In this document: piece after piece, positions 26,482-35,612 of the stretch
How the letters are laid out: each line of letters opens with the position of its first letter
Numbering within the stretch: position 1 is the stretch's first letter
Assembly (NCBI GenBank): GCA_023459055.1
Contig: JAEWVR010000011.1
Coordinates: 248,001 to 312,000, forward strand
DNA length: 64,000 nucleotides
DNA from: Fibrobacterota bacterium
GTDB taxonomy: Bacteria; Fibrobacterota; Chitinivibrionia; Chitinivibrionales; Chitinispirillaceae
Direction of reading: 5' to 3'
The notes under the pieces: model-generated
What the model saw: the letters and a program-made list of their open reading frames with translations, nothing else
Told to the model about the DNA's origin: nothing
Database searches by the model: none
Made by a program: the position numbers and the translations under genes

Positions 26482-28070
26482 TCCGCCTTTTCGAAATCAA
26501 ACTACCTGTCAATCATGCTCCTGATGCAACTAAAAAAGCTGCTGCCCGCGCACTGCGTATCAGTGAGTCATCAATTGAAACACTCATCGTCCGCCGTCAG
26601 GCTGTTGATGCACGAAAGAAGAATGCTATCTCGTTTGTCTATACACTCGATTGTAAAGTGCAGGGTGAACAGAATCTTGTTCGTAAATGTGCAACTCAGA
26701 AGATAATTATCGCTCCTGATGAAACCTATGCCACGGTTACACCCGGTACTGCACCGCTTAAAGGAAATCCGCTTGTTGTCGGTAGCGGACCCGCAGGACT
26801 TTTTACAGCGCTGCTGCTTGCTCAGAATGGATATAATCCTGTGCTTATTGAACGTGGTACCGATGTTGACATGAGAACAAAAAGTATCGACCGTTTCTGG
26901 AGAAACGGATTCCTTGATCCTGAATCTAACGTACAGTTCGGTGAAGGCGGGGCGGGAACATTCTCTGATGGTAAACTGACGACACTCATTAACGATCCAC
27001 GCTGTAAAAAAGTTCTTGAGGAATTCGTTACTGCCGGCGCACCTGAACATATACTATTTGTAAACAAACCGCATATCGGTACCGATCTCCTGCGGAATGT
27101 TGTCAGGAATATCCGCAACAGGATTATTGCGCTCGGGGGGAAAGTCATGTTTAATAGCAAAGTGACCGATATCCGAACCAGCGGATCGACACTCCGTGCG
27201 CTGCAGATTAACGACAGCGACTGGATTGATTGTGAGGTTGCAGTGTTTGCAATCGGACACAGTGCCCGCGATACCGTATCAATGCTGCATGCTCACTCAA
27301 TGACCATGACCCAGAAACCGTTTGCCATTGGTGTTCGAATCGAACATCCTCAATCGCTTATTGACAAAGCACAATACGGTGCATTTGCAGGACATCCACG
27401 GCTCGGCGCAGCTGATTACAAAATGGCATTTCATGATACCAACCACCGCAGTGCATTTACATTCTGTATGTGCCCCGGCGGCGAAGTCATCGCTGCTGCA
27501 TCAGAACATGGCGGTATTGTCACTAATGGTATGAGTTACAACGCGCGCAGCGGCAGGAATGCAAATGCAGCGCTTCTTGTCAATATCACGCCATCAGATT
27601 TTCCTGACTCACATCCATTAAGCGGTTTTACCTTTCAGCGTCTGTGGGAAGCAAAAGCATTCGAACTGGCCGGAAGTAATTATTACGCTCCGGTTCAGCG
27701 TCTGGATGATTTTCTTAATAACAGGAAATCGGTAAAGTTCGGTTCTGTCAAACCGACCTATACCCCTGGCCTGACACCATCGGATCTGCGTGAATGTCTC
27801 CCACCGTATGTTATCGCCACACTGCAGAAAGCGCTCCCCCACTTTAACCGTCAGATCAGCGGATTTGCGCATCCCGACGCACTGCTCACCGGTGTGGAAA
27901 CCAGAAGTTCCTCACCGCTGCGCATGACACGAAGTGAATCATTTGAAAGCAGCCTGAACGGTCTTTACGTTGCCGGAGAAGGGGCCGGATATGCAGGTGG
28001 AATAACATCAGCAGCAGCCGACGGAATCCGCGTTGCGGAGGCAATCATACAAAAATTCCGCCCTTTGTAA
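26478..28070 (+). CDS. Uncharacterised FAD-dependent dehydrogenase, COG2509 type
   Basis: The ATG at 26478 overlaps the preceding TGA (ATGA) and has AAGGA upstream, so it is preferred over a longer frame inside the previous gene; 530 aa. An N-terminal ferredoxin-like extension of about 90 residues (MIRLFEIKLPVNH, RALRISESSIETLIVRRQAV) is typical of COG2509. The FAD motif VVGSGPAGLFTALLLAQNGY lies near 102, followed by VQFGEGGAGTFSDGKLTTLI near 155, FAIGVRIEHPQSLID near 285 and the C-terminal GLYVAGEGAGYAGGITSAAA near 500. Cytoplasmic; reaction unknown. Translational coupling with the YhiN-type gene suggests joint work on one redox step. Confidence 0.88.
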   Translation: MIRLFEIKLPVNHAPDATKKAAARALRISESSIETLIVRRQAVDARKKNAISFVYTLDCKVQGEQNLVRKCATQKIIIAPDETYATVTPGTAPLKGNPLVVGSGPAGLFTALLLAQNGYNPVLIERGTDVDMRTKSIDRFWRNGFLDPESNVQFGEGGAGTFSDGKLTTLINDPRCKKVLEEFVTAGAPEHILFVNKPHIGTDLLRNVVRNIRNRIIALGGKVMFNSKVTDIRTSGSTLRALQINDSDWIDCEVAVFAIGHSARDTVSMLHAHSMTMTQKPFAIGVRIEHPQSLIDKAQYGAFAGHPRLGAADYKMAFHDTNHRSAFTFCMCPGGEVIAAASEHGGIVTNGMSYNARSGRNANAALLVNITPSDFPDSHPLSGFTFQRLWEAKAFELAGSNYYAPVQRLDDFLNNRKSVKFGSVKPTYTPGLTPSDLRECLPPYVIATLQKALPHFNRQISGFAHPDALLTGVETRSSSPLRMTRSESFESSLNGLYVAGEGAGYAGGITSAAADGIRVAEAIIQKFRPL

Positions 28071-28078
28071 GGATTTCT

Positions 28079-29458
28079 TTAAAATCCCAGCATTACATCA
28101 TCACGTATCGTTGATGCATGCGCTTTTACAATCTGAATGGTGGTATTTTTGGACAGATCAACTTCAAACGCCTGATCTTTCGGAAGCCTGCTTCCGGCTG
28201 CGTCAACGTAGACATAGACAACCGGCTTCGCAAATGATGAACCATTAGCTTTTATAACACGCGCAAGACATCCGTTACTCAATTCAACAATACTGCCAAC
28301 GGGAAACAGTGATGAATACTCGAGTAATGCCTTTACATAATCACCACACAGAAGACCCTGTTTGGCCATTTTGATCAGCGTCTCCATTGCTTTGTACGGG
28401 ATATTTCCCTCCCGATAAATTCTCGGAGAGGAAAACGCTTCGTAAATGTCTGCAACTGCAACCACTTTTGCGTAGTTGTGAATTAGCCTTGAGCTGCGCT
28501 GTTTTGGATACCCCTTGCCATTTTCCCGTTCATGTGTCTGGTAGGCGATAAAGGGGACCGCTGATGGCAGCCGGTCAATTTTTTCAAGCAGATGAAGTCC
28601 GAGCATTGGATGTTTCTGAATGTCAAACCATTCAGCCTCCTCAAGACGCCCTTTTTTCATACGTACTTTTTTAGGAATAAGAAGCATTCCCACATCGTGA
28701 AGAAGTGCACCAATACCGATTTCAAGTACCTGCTGCTCGCTATACCCCGCTGCCGCTGCAATGTTTATTGACAATATGCAAACATTCAGGGAATGGTTGA
28801 AAATGTAATCTGAATCTGATGTCTTTATTGCAGCCAGATTGAGCAGCAGATTTTTATCATTCAGATAAATATCAATAAAGCGGTTCACAACGAATCGGAT
28901 ATTCTCATTGGAAACACTTTCTCCCTGAGCAAGTTTTGTAAGAACAAACTTTACTCTGTCAACCGACTCTTCATAGGTACTGATCATTTTGAACTTGTAC
29001 TCATCGGTGCGCTCTGATGTTTTCTTTTCTACAGCCCTGTTTTTAAGTGCTACGCCAACAGGAACGTCAGAGCGATTTTGCTGCTGCAATGATGCATCAA
29101 TGTCAATGACTTTTTTACTTGCCAAAAGCTGTTCAAGACCATCTTTCCCTGATTGAATACCCGATAACACCGGATTGTTCAAACCGCCACAAAAATCCGC
29201 TTCATTACGCTCAAGGGTATCGTCAATATCAAGATCACTGAAACTCCTGAAATCAGCATTAAGGATCCTGTTCAGTTCACTATCCGCCTCATCATCATCC
29301 TTCGTATAGACAATGTCAATGTTTCTCCGCTGCAGGGCATCAAAATGCTGTTGTGAAAAAGTTACTCCTTTTGCGATAAGCATTTCGCCATCTACAGAGT
29401 AATACTCTCTTTCCGACATTTTTCCTATTTGTAAAACAGACAAAGAAATGGGATTCAT
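28079..29458 (-). CDS. HD-GYP domain cyclic-di-GMP phosphodiesterase (variant motif)
   Basis: 459 aa; GAGGAAACGT precedes the ATG. The C-terminal half (about 185-400) is an HD-GYP domain: FNHSLNVCILS with His 222, ALLHDVGMLLIP with HD at 254-255, QKHPMLGLHLLEKI with His 283, QTHERENGKGYP at 307-318 where the usual HHE..DGxGYP reads THE..NGKGYP, and VVAVADIYEAFSS. The core metal ligands remain, so activity on c-di-GMP is plausible. The N-terminal 150 residues are an adaptor-like region without a receiver domain, and the last 60 residues form a small beta module. No transmembrane segment. It lies nine bases after the DUF342 gene and probably shares its transcript. Confidence 0.88.
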   Translation of the reverse strand: MNPISLSVLQIGKMSEREYYSVDGEMLIAKGVTFSQQHFDALQRRNIDIVYTKDDDEADSELNRILNADFRSFSDLDIDDTLERNEADFCGGLNNPVLSGIQSGKDGLEQLLASKKVIDIDASLQQQNRSDVPVGVALKNRAVEKKTSERTDEYKFKMISTYEESVDRVKFVLTKLAQGESVSNENIRFVVNRFIDIYLNDKNLLLNLAAIKTSDSDYIFNHSLNVCILSINIAAAAGYSEQQVLEIGIGALLHDVGMLLIPKKVRMKKGRLEEAEWFDIQKHPMLGLHLLEKIDRLPSAVPFIAYQTHERENGKGYPKQRSSRLIHNYAKVVAVADIYEAFSSPRIYREGNIPYKAMETLIKMAKQGLLCGDYVKALLEYSSLFPVGSIVELSNGCLARVIKANGSSFAKPVVYVYVDAAGSRLPKDQAFEVDLSKNTTIQIVKAHASTIRDDVMLGF

Positions 29459-29466
29459 ACGTTTCC

Positions 29467-31614
29467 TCAGATTATCTTTATTTCGTGATCAATTAATCGT
29501 ACCGTTTTCGGGCCGATGACCTCATCCTTTACAAGAAAATGACGTTCACCGAATTTGAAAAGCGTACCCGGTAATGCTGCGTGCTCAATTTTAATATATG
29601 CATTATCAAAATAGTAGAGTTTTTTCATAATTAATTTTTTCCGTTCTTCAATTGACGCAATCTGCTGCTTGTATTTCGCCATCGTTTCCACTAGCTTTGC
29701 CACCATTGCCTTCTCCTGCGTAGCGGCCTTTCCCTTTTGCCCGATAATTTTCGTATACTTCATCTGCGATTCGTTGAGTTTGGCATAGTTTGCCGTTAGT
29801 TCATCAAGGGCACTATCCGTTTTCTTCAACTCCTCAACAAGCAGATAATCAACACCAACCTCAAGGGTCGTACGGATGCCGCTGTGGTTTCCTACCGTGT
29901 GAAATGTTATTGAATCGCGTGCAACGAGATAGCCGCCTGCAACACTCAGTGGTTTACCATGAATATGAATACTTTTGCGCGCATAAATATTACTGTTTAA
30001 TACCTCTTTTGCGACATTGACATCTTTCCTGCACTTGAGTGTCTGATTTTTCATAAACCCCAGGTTGACATCACCGGCCGCTTCAACAACACCCTTTCCC
30101 TGACCCACCAGCCCATATTTACAAAGAATGTTACCACCAACCGTGATCATCGAATCCTCAATCACACCACCGATCTGAAGATCCCCACCGCACTCCACAT
30201 TGAAACCGCCCTTGACATCACCGGTAACAACCACCGAACGTTCATACTTTATATGACCAGTATTAAAATCGACATTTCCCTTGACAACATACCCTTCCGA
30301 TACCTCAACAACAGATCCGGTATATCTCACCATACCGTCAATTGACGCAATAAGGTATGATGGATCCTTGCTGTCAATTTCGGTATTAGGACCAACAGGC
30401 AGTTTCACCGAAGCACCATCAGAAGCTTTTACCGCTTCTCCGATTATATTACGCCCCGGAATTCCTTTTGTCGGCGGAATCAACCGGACAATCTTGTCAC
30501 CTTTTGATACTGAATTTATGATATCAACATTTTTATAATCAACGCTACCGTCAGGATTCTCCCTGGGTTTCAGTGATGTCTGCGTATTAAACAGCAGTTC
30601 AAATTTTCCATTTTCACCATTTTGCGCTGCTATTCCCTCGGCAATAACGACAGGCTCCGAAGGAAATTCATTATTAATAAAACCAAAAACAAGAGTATTT
30701 AACAGCTCACTCCTGATACCAAATGAAATTTTCTGGTTCATTAGCATCGTTTTTATCTTCTGTTCATCAGGCATTCTCCCGCCCTCACCCGGCGGATGAA
30801 TTTCCATTTTGGCAACCATGCGGTCCGTTGATGGAATTATTTCGACAAGACCATCAAAATCAATCTCCACCACACCAATCAGATCACCCAGCAGATACAC
30901 AAAACCATTCACCGTCGACTGCACCTCTTTGCCATCAGCACTGAGCATTGCACCTTTCTCAATAATCACCTGACACTGAACCACTTCATCGGTAAAAGTC
31001 GGCTCCCCGCGTACATCACAACCGGGAACCGGAGGCATCGCAAGATCCTTCTGGGCGATGATCATACCGGGTACAACTTTCTGATATTGACAAGCAACAT
31101 CCTTTACCTGCCAGTACATTTTTCCTGATTTTATTATGTCAACATCGGATGCACTTGTTATCCCGCGTACCAGTAACCGCAATCCACCTTCACGACCCGG
31201 CTCCGGATCCCTGCTGACTGCAACTCTGTTCACATCATACCGGCGTTTCTTCTCTCCCCACATTCTCACAACATTGCTTAATGCCTTTTCGTCAACACCT
31301 GCTTTTACCCCTGCATTACTCATGTGTTCCATCAGCATCTCGAGGGTAAGTGTTTCATTGGGATTTCCGGCAGGTTCTACCGAAAGAAATGCGCTCTCGT
31401 TGTTGTCTGCTATTTTAACTGTAATTTTGGGTGCAACTGCAGATGGAATTGATGCCTCGGTGATATCCGCTGCCTGAAGCCCGGTTTTGACAAATGCAGT
31501 AATAATCTCAGTTGTCAGTTTTTGTCCTTTTCGGAGCACATGCTTCGTATTCGGAATCGGCGTATCTGCATTAAGTACCATGCCTGCACGCAACTCTGTA
31601 ACTTTTACCTGCAT
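29467..31614 (-). CDS. DUF342/FapA-family beta-solenoid protein
   Basis: 715 aa; AAAGGAACGGG precedes the ATG. Residues 1-60 form a small domain (VTELRAGMVLNADTPIPNTK) of the type also seen before HD-GYP domains. The FapA-type region spans about 190-550: PPVPGCDVRGEP, LIPPTKGIPGRNIIGEAV, a right-handed beta-helix with GDVKGGFNVECGGDLQIGG and VEDSMITVGGNI-like turns, and VAKEVLNSNIYARKSIHIHG. Residues about 575-660 are a coiled coil (AKLNESQMKYTKIIGQKGKA). The family is linked to flagellar assembly, polysaccharide/polymer and cell-shape functions without a settled biochemical role. Together with the following HD-GYP gene it forms a two-gene unit. Cytoplasmic. Confidence 0.87.
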   Translation of the reverse strand: MQVKVTELRAGMVLNADTPIPNTKHVLRKGQKLTTEIITAFVKTGLQAADITEASIPSAVAPKITVKIADNNESAFLSVEPAGNPNETLTLEMLMEHMSNAGVKAGVDEKALSNVVRMWGEKKRRYDVNRVAVSRDPEPGREGGLRLLVRGITSASDVDIIKSGKMYWQVKDVACQYQKVVPGMIIAQKDLAMPPVPGCDVRGEPTFTDEVVQCQVIIEKGAMLSADGKEVQSTVNGFVYLLGDLIGVVEIDFDGLVEIIPSTDRMVAKMEIHPPGEGGRMPDEQKIKTMLMNQKISFGIRSELLNTLVFGFINNEFPSEPVVIAEGIAAQNGENGKFELLFNTQTSLKPRENPDGSVDYKNVDIINSVSKGDKIVRLIPPTKGIPGRNIIGEAVKASDGASVKLPVGPNTEIDSKDPSYLIASIDGMVRYTGSVVEVSEGYVVKGNVDFNTGHIKYERSVVVTGDVKGGFNVECGGDLQIGGVIEDSMITVGGNILCKYGLVGQGKGVVEAAGDVNLGFMKNQTLKCRKDVNVAKEVLNSNIYARKSIHIHGKPLSVAGGYLVARDSITFHTVGNHSGIRTTLEVGVDYLLVEELKKTDSALDELTANYAKLNESQMKYTKIIGQKGKAATQEKAMVAKLVETMAKYKQQIASIEERKKLIMKKLYYFDNAYIKIEHAALPGTLFKFGERHFLVKDEVIGPKTVRLIDHEIKII

Positions 31615-31830
31615 GATACCCGTTCCTTTTACAAATTGTTTACTTCACTCTGCGTTTTAAGTAATTTACCATAAACTCTGGCTGATCAATTTTGTTGCAT
31701 TTTCCAGATACGATAACCGCTATAATTCTTTAAGCCTTTGATACTTAAGTTGTTAACGGCACATCACAGTGTAAGGAATTATAGTACGTTGTAAACATCA
31801 GATAGTTCGAAATCATTAAAAAACAATAAC

Positions 31831-34053
31831 ATGAGTTTAAAAAACAGTCAAGATAAAAGTAATGACAGCGCATCAGTCGTCAGTGTCGCCTTTCCGGTCG
31901 CGATTCCCGGTGTGTACGACTATGCAATCCCAGAACCGTTTCGCAGCACTATCCATGAGGGTACACCGGTGCTTGTCACTGTTCGTAACCGCAAAATCTG
32001 GGGCGTTGCACTCAAGCTCAAAACACATTCCGAATTCAGTACTCTTAAACCGGTACTCGATATCAAAACCGGTACCTGGAGTGATCAGAGCAGCTCACTG
32101 ATAAAACTCTACGAATGGATCGCGGACTATTACCAGTGTGATATGGGCAGAGTCTTCAAGCCGATTGTCAGTAAGGGGATTATCACCAAAGAATCGAAAA
32201 CAGTTACGACGTATACAAAAACAGTCATTACACTCCCGAAACTTCGTCAACTCTACCTTGATGCCCTCGAAAAGCTCCCCCATGACCGGGACTTTACCAT
32301 CTCGGAAGCGGTAAGTACCTATGATGTCAAGGAGTCAACCGTAAAGTACCTTGCATCAAAGCAGCTTCTTGTCAAAGGGGAACGAGCGGTGATCCGTACT
32401 GCCGACGAAATGAGTATGCCCATTGAAGCTTATGCGTACAAACTCTCGGATGAACAACAGATTGCATTTGACACTATGAAAGATTCGATCGGCCGCGAAG
32501 ACAAACCATATCTGCTGCATGGCATTACCGGATCCGGCAAGACACATGTTTATATCGCGCTTACCTCCTATGCATTACAGCTTGGCAAAAGTGTCATGAT
32601 CCTTGTTCCTGAAATTTCACTTACCCCGCAGACCATTGCCCGCTTCAGAGCTTCACTGGGTGATATCATGACCGTGATTCACAGCAATATGTCTGATGGC
32701 GAGCGACGCGACAGTCTGCAGGAACTTGTCACGGGTGCAAAAAAAGTAGTGGTCGGTGTACGCAGTGCGATTCTCGCCCCGATGGATAATGTGGGGTTAA
32801 TTATCGTTGATGAGGAGCATGATGGCAGCTATAAGCAGAGTGATATAGAACCGCGGTATAATGCACGTGATGTAGCGGTGATGCGTGGATTTTTCCAGAA
32901 AGCACTGGTGGTGCTTGGAAGTGCAACGCCCGGTATTGAAAGTTTTTATAATGCACAGAACGGGAAATATCACTATATCAAGCTTTGCCAACGATATGGT
33001 GCGGGAGTGCTTCCCGATGTTCAAATTGTCAATATGGCACAGGAGCATGATGACAACAACTGGACAATTATTTCACGACATCTTGCAAACCGTATTGAGT
33101 ACGCACTCAGTATTGAACGTCAGATTATTTTACTGTTAAACCGCCGCGGGTTTTCGACGGTGCTTATCTGTAAAGAGTGCGGACATACCTGCACCTGCCC
33201 CAACTGCTCGGTCAGCATCCGGTATCACAAGAATGATAATTCTGTCAAGTGTCACTTCTGCGGTTTCCAGCAGAATGCGCCGGAAGTGTGCCCAAACTGT
33301 AAGGGGCAACAGATCAAATACAAGGGCACCGGTATCCAGAAAGCAGAGGAGTTTATTAAAGAAGAGTTTCCTCATGCACGTATCCTGCGTATGGATCAGG
33401 ATACGACACGCCGAAAGGGTTCACATATCGAAATTCTTGATGAATTTGCATCCGGAAATGCCGATATTCTTATCGGTACACAGATGGTTTCGAAGGGTCT
33501 TAACTTTCCGGGAGTTGCTGTTGTCGGAGTGATTACTGCAGATACCGGCCTCCATCTCCCCGATTTCAGGGCATCGGAGCGCACTTTCCAGCTCCTGACT
33601 CAGGTAGCAGGCCGTGCGGGACGTTCTGACAATATGGGTGAAGTGATTGTGCAGACCTATTTTCCCGACGAGATTGCTATCAAGTATGCAAAGATGCACG
33701 ACTATGAATCGTTTTACGAATACGAAATCGCATCACGTCAGGATTTAAAATACCCGCCATTTTCCAAGCTGTCAAGAATTCTGGTTGAGGGTACCGATGA
33801 GAACCTTGCACGGTCGGTGATTTACGATATCGCACTGTTTATAAAAAAGATGCAGGTAAAAGAGTTGCTTGTTCTCGGCCCGACCCCGGCGGCAATAGCA
33901 AAGATCGACACATGGTCACGCTTCAATATGCTCCTGAAATCCCCGAATCCCAAACTGCAAACCGCAGCACTAACGCAGGTACGTAGTGCATTTGCAAAGC
34001 AGCCGAAGTCGATCAGGGTTGTGATTGATGTGGATCCGTATAATATGCTGTGA
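31831..34053 (+). CDS. priA: Primosomal protein N' (replication restart helicase PriA)
   Basis: 740 aa, full length for the family. It reloads the replisome at stalled forks as a 3'-5' DNA helicase. Visible: N-terminal 3'BD (VSVAFPVAIPGVYDYAIPEP), Walker A GITGSGKT at 231-238, motif Ia MILVPEISLTPQTI near 265, Walker B VDEEHDGSYKQ near 326, LGSATPGIES near 363, zinc-binding cysteines in CKECGHTCTCPNC and CHFCGFQQN, then CPNC near 449-490, motif V IGTQMVSKGLNFPGVAVVGV near 548 and QVAGRAGRSD near 590. The ribosome site before the ATG is weak. It is monocistronic; a C/G-rich repeat cluster follows its stop. Confidence 0.95.
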   Translation: MSLKNSQDKSNDSASVVSVAFPVAIPGVYDYAIPEPFRSTIHEGTPVLVTVRNRKIWGVALKLKTHSEFSTLKPVLDIKTGTWSDQSSSLIKLYEWIADYYQCDMGRVFKPIVSKGIITKESKTVTTYTKTVITLPKLRQLYLDALEKLPHDRDFTISEAVSTYDVKESTVKYLASKQLLVKGERAVIRTADEMSMPIEAYAYKLSDEQQIAFDTMKDSIGREDKPYLLHGITGSGKTHVYIALTSYALQLGKSVMILVPEISLTPQTIARFRASLGDIMTVIHSNMSDGERRDSLQELVTGAKKVVVGVRSAILAPMDNVGLIIVDEEHDGSYKQSDIEPRYNARDVAVMRGFFQKALVVLGSATPGIESFYNAQNGKYHYIKLCQRYGAGVLPDVQIVNMAQEHDDNNWTIISRHLANRIEYALSIERQIILLLNRRGFSTVLICKECGHTCTCPNCSVSIRYHKNDNSVKCHFCGFQQNAPEVCPNCKGQQIKYKGTGIQKAEEFIKEEFPHARILRMDQDTTRRKGSHIEILDEFASGNADILIGTQMVSKGLNFPGVAVVGVITADTGLHLPDFRASERTFQLLTQVAGRAGRSDNMGEVIVQTYFPDEIAIKYAKMHDYESFYEYEIASRQDLKYPPFSKLSRILVEGTDENLARSVIYDIALFIKKMQVKELLVLGPTPAAIAKIDTWSRFNMLLKSPNPKLQTAALTQVRSAFAKQPKSIRVVIDVDPYNML

Positions 34054-34061
34054 AAAAGAGT

Positions 34062-34205
34062 GCCTCACCCCCCGGCCCCCTCTCCGCTGGCACGTAGAGG
34101 GGGAGGTGGAAAGTGTCCCCTCGACTTCGCCCGGTGACCGTTACTTCGCCTGATATTCAATTTTTTTAATAGCAACCCGGTCCCCGAGCGAAGTCGAGGG
34201 GGCCG
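34062..34205. repeat. C/G-rich hairpin (copy 2) and 14-bp inverted repeat CCCCTCGACTTCGC
   Basis: CCCCCTCT (34076-34083) pairs with AGAGGGGG (34096-34103); the whole stretch resembles the hairpin at 18945-18990. It is followed by CCCCTCGACTTCGC at 34117-34130 and its exact reverse complement GCGAAGTCGAGGGG at 34188-34201, flanking a TTTTTTT-containing loop. Confidence 0.75.
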
Positions 34206-34212
34206 GTTTTTG

Positions 34213-34275
34213 CTACTTGCTACTTGCTACTTGCTACTGAATTCTGAATTCTATCTACTAGCTCCCTCCTACTGC
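34213..34275. repeat. Heptad tandem repeat, nine units (CTACTTG x3, CTACTGA, ATTCTGA, ATTCTAT, CTACTAG, CTCCCTC, CTACTGC)
   Basis: The longest and most regular of the heptad arrays. Its final unit contains the TAG stop codon (minus strand) of the adjacent gene at 34269-34988. Confidence 0.9.
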
Positions 34276-34988
34276 GCAACAACCATAACAACATCATCTT
34301 CAATATTGATCGAATCCAGAATATTCACCTTCACTTTAGGGCTTTCCCCGATAGTTCTAATGGTGCGGGCGGCGTTGTATTGATTGTAAAAATTGATGTT
34401 GTTGTTTTTCAGAAGTTCAACCATTGTGTCAATGTCTTCCCTGAGCAGCTCATCGGTATCGGCGAAGAGGTTGGAAAGAACTTCACGAGGTGCGTTATCT
34501 CCGGTGAATCCAGTATCGTTACTGTTTGCGTAATGACGATAGGTGTTGATTGATTGTCCGAGTGCGGAGATCTGATTTTGGGTGATTGTATACAGAGCAA
34601 GTTCATCAGCACTTGTTTCTGCAAGAGTATGGATTGCAGTGCAGTGCTGGACAAGTTCATTTTCCCTGAGGCGGCAGATATCGGAAAATGACAATTTAGA
34701 AATACCTTTAATCTTTTCGTTACCGGTGCGTTTTCCAAGAGAGTAAAGTGCATTGGAAATATGACAGGTACGTTCAGTCATGTCGTCAAGTGCGTTATAT
34801 TTTGCAGCGATGGAACCAACAGTACCGGCAACTTCCTGCGCTCTCTCCATTATTTCATTGAGATAATATCTGAATGATGTCACCGAAGTGGCAAGCGGAG
34901 GGAACGAATCGATAGTGTGCTGATAGTTGAAGAGTACAGCATTAACAGCGTAGTACATGGTCACTTTATTTTTTTCTGTCTTGTTCAC
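34269..34988 (-). CDS. Unrecognised helical protein
   Basis: The GTG at 34988 is chosen because AAAGGA lies seven bases upstream; a longer frame to 35120 lacks a ribosome site. 239 aa, no signal peptide or membrane segment. Residues about 15-190 look largely alpha-helical (MYYAVNAVLFNYQHTIDSF, YLNEIMERAQEVAGTVGSIA, TERTCHISNALYSLGK, VQHCTAIHTLAETSADELAL), compatible with a four-helix bundle, and the C-terminus ends in beta-like VNILDSINIEDDVVMVVAQ. No family recognised. The stop lies inside the heptad array. Codon use resembles neighbours. Confidence 0.65.
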   Translation of the reverse strand: MNKTEKNKVTMYYAVNAVLFNYQHTIDSFPPLATSVTSFRYYLNEIMERAQEVAGTVGSIAAKYNALDDMTERTCHISNALYSLGKRTGNEKIKGISKLSFSDICRLRENELVQHCTAIHTLAETSADELALYTITQNQISALGQSINTYRHYANSNDTGFTGDNAPREVLSNLFADTDELLREDIDTMVELLKNNNINFYNQYNAARTIRTIGESPKVKVNILDSINIEDDVVMVVAQ

Positions 34989-35612
34989 GAGATATTCCTT
35001 TCGGTGCTCTGATAGTATTGTGTGATGATGTATAACAATCATGTATGATAGTATATCTGTTTCATTAACACATAAGGAAACTGCTGATGTTACAAAATCA
35101 GAATGCAATTCATGTGCCAACTACGATTTTGTCACCGCACGATGTCAATTTTTATTAATTCACCATGATTTATGATGCGTTAGGGAAATAGACTGCACTA
35201 TAAAAGTCGCATTTTTGCAACCCAGCACTAAGCCTATTGCGCTTTTGCAACACCTTATTGCTGGTAGCGTTCAGATTCGCCACTATAAAAAATTCCATTC
35301 CTGCTGATCACGATACGCGGCCCCTGCCAGTCACTACCCGTATTCTTCCCGGATCATTTGCCACGAATAGCGCACTTTCTCGATATGACACTCCCATTTC
35401 TCATTCTGACACTTCAATTCTTCAGCTCACCGATACTATTGGGGTTCTGAATGGATTTAATGCTTCCTAACATTGGATTTACATTATCTGTACCTGACAT
35501 GGTATCCCTGATATCACCAGGCACTTGCTTAATTTGCAATCAAGAGATATTTTGATATTTTTCACATGTAACGTGCACAAATGCACGTTGCATAGTTTCA
35601 TAGGAGAACTTT
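34989..35612. other. Gene-free intergenic region with short repeats
   Basis: No convincing gene on either strand. The minus strand holds two diverged copies of a ~21-bp unit (GTGTCAGAATGAGAAA at about 35400-35415 and GTGTCATATCGAGAAA at about 35379-35394), and the plus strand a doubled TTTTGCAAC at 35213-35221 and 35243-35251. AGGAG before 35613 belongs to the DUF3795 gene. Confidence 0.5.

Noticed and set aside
35237..35470. 77-codon plus-strand frame beginning MRFCNTLLLVAFRFATI
   Set aside because: No ribosome site, composition unlike neighbours, and it covers short repeats; regarded as chance.
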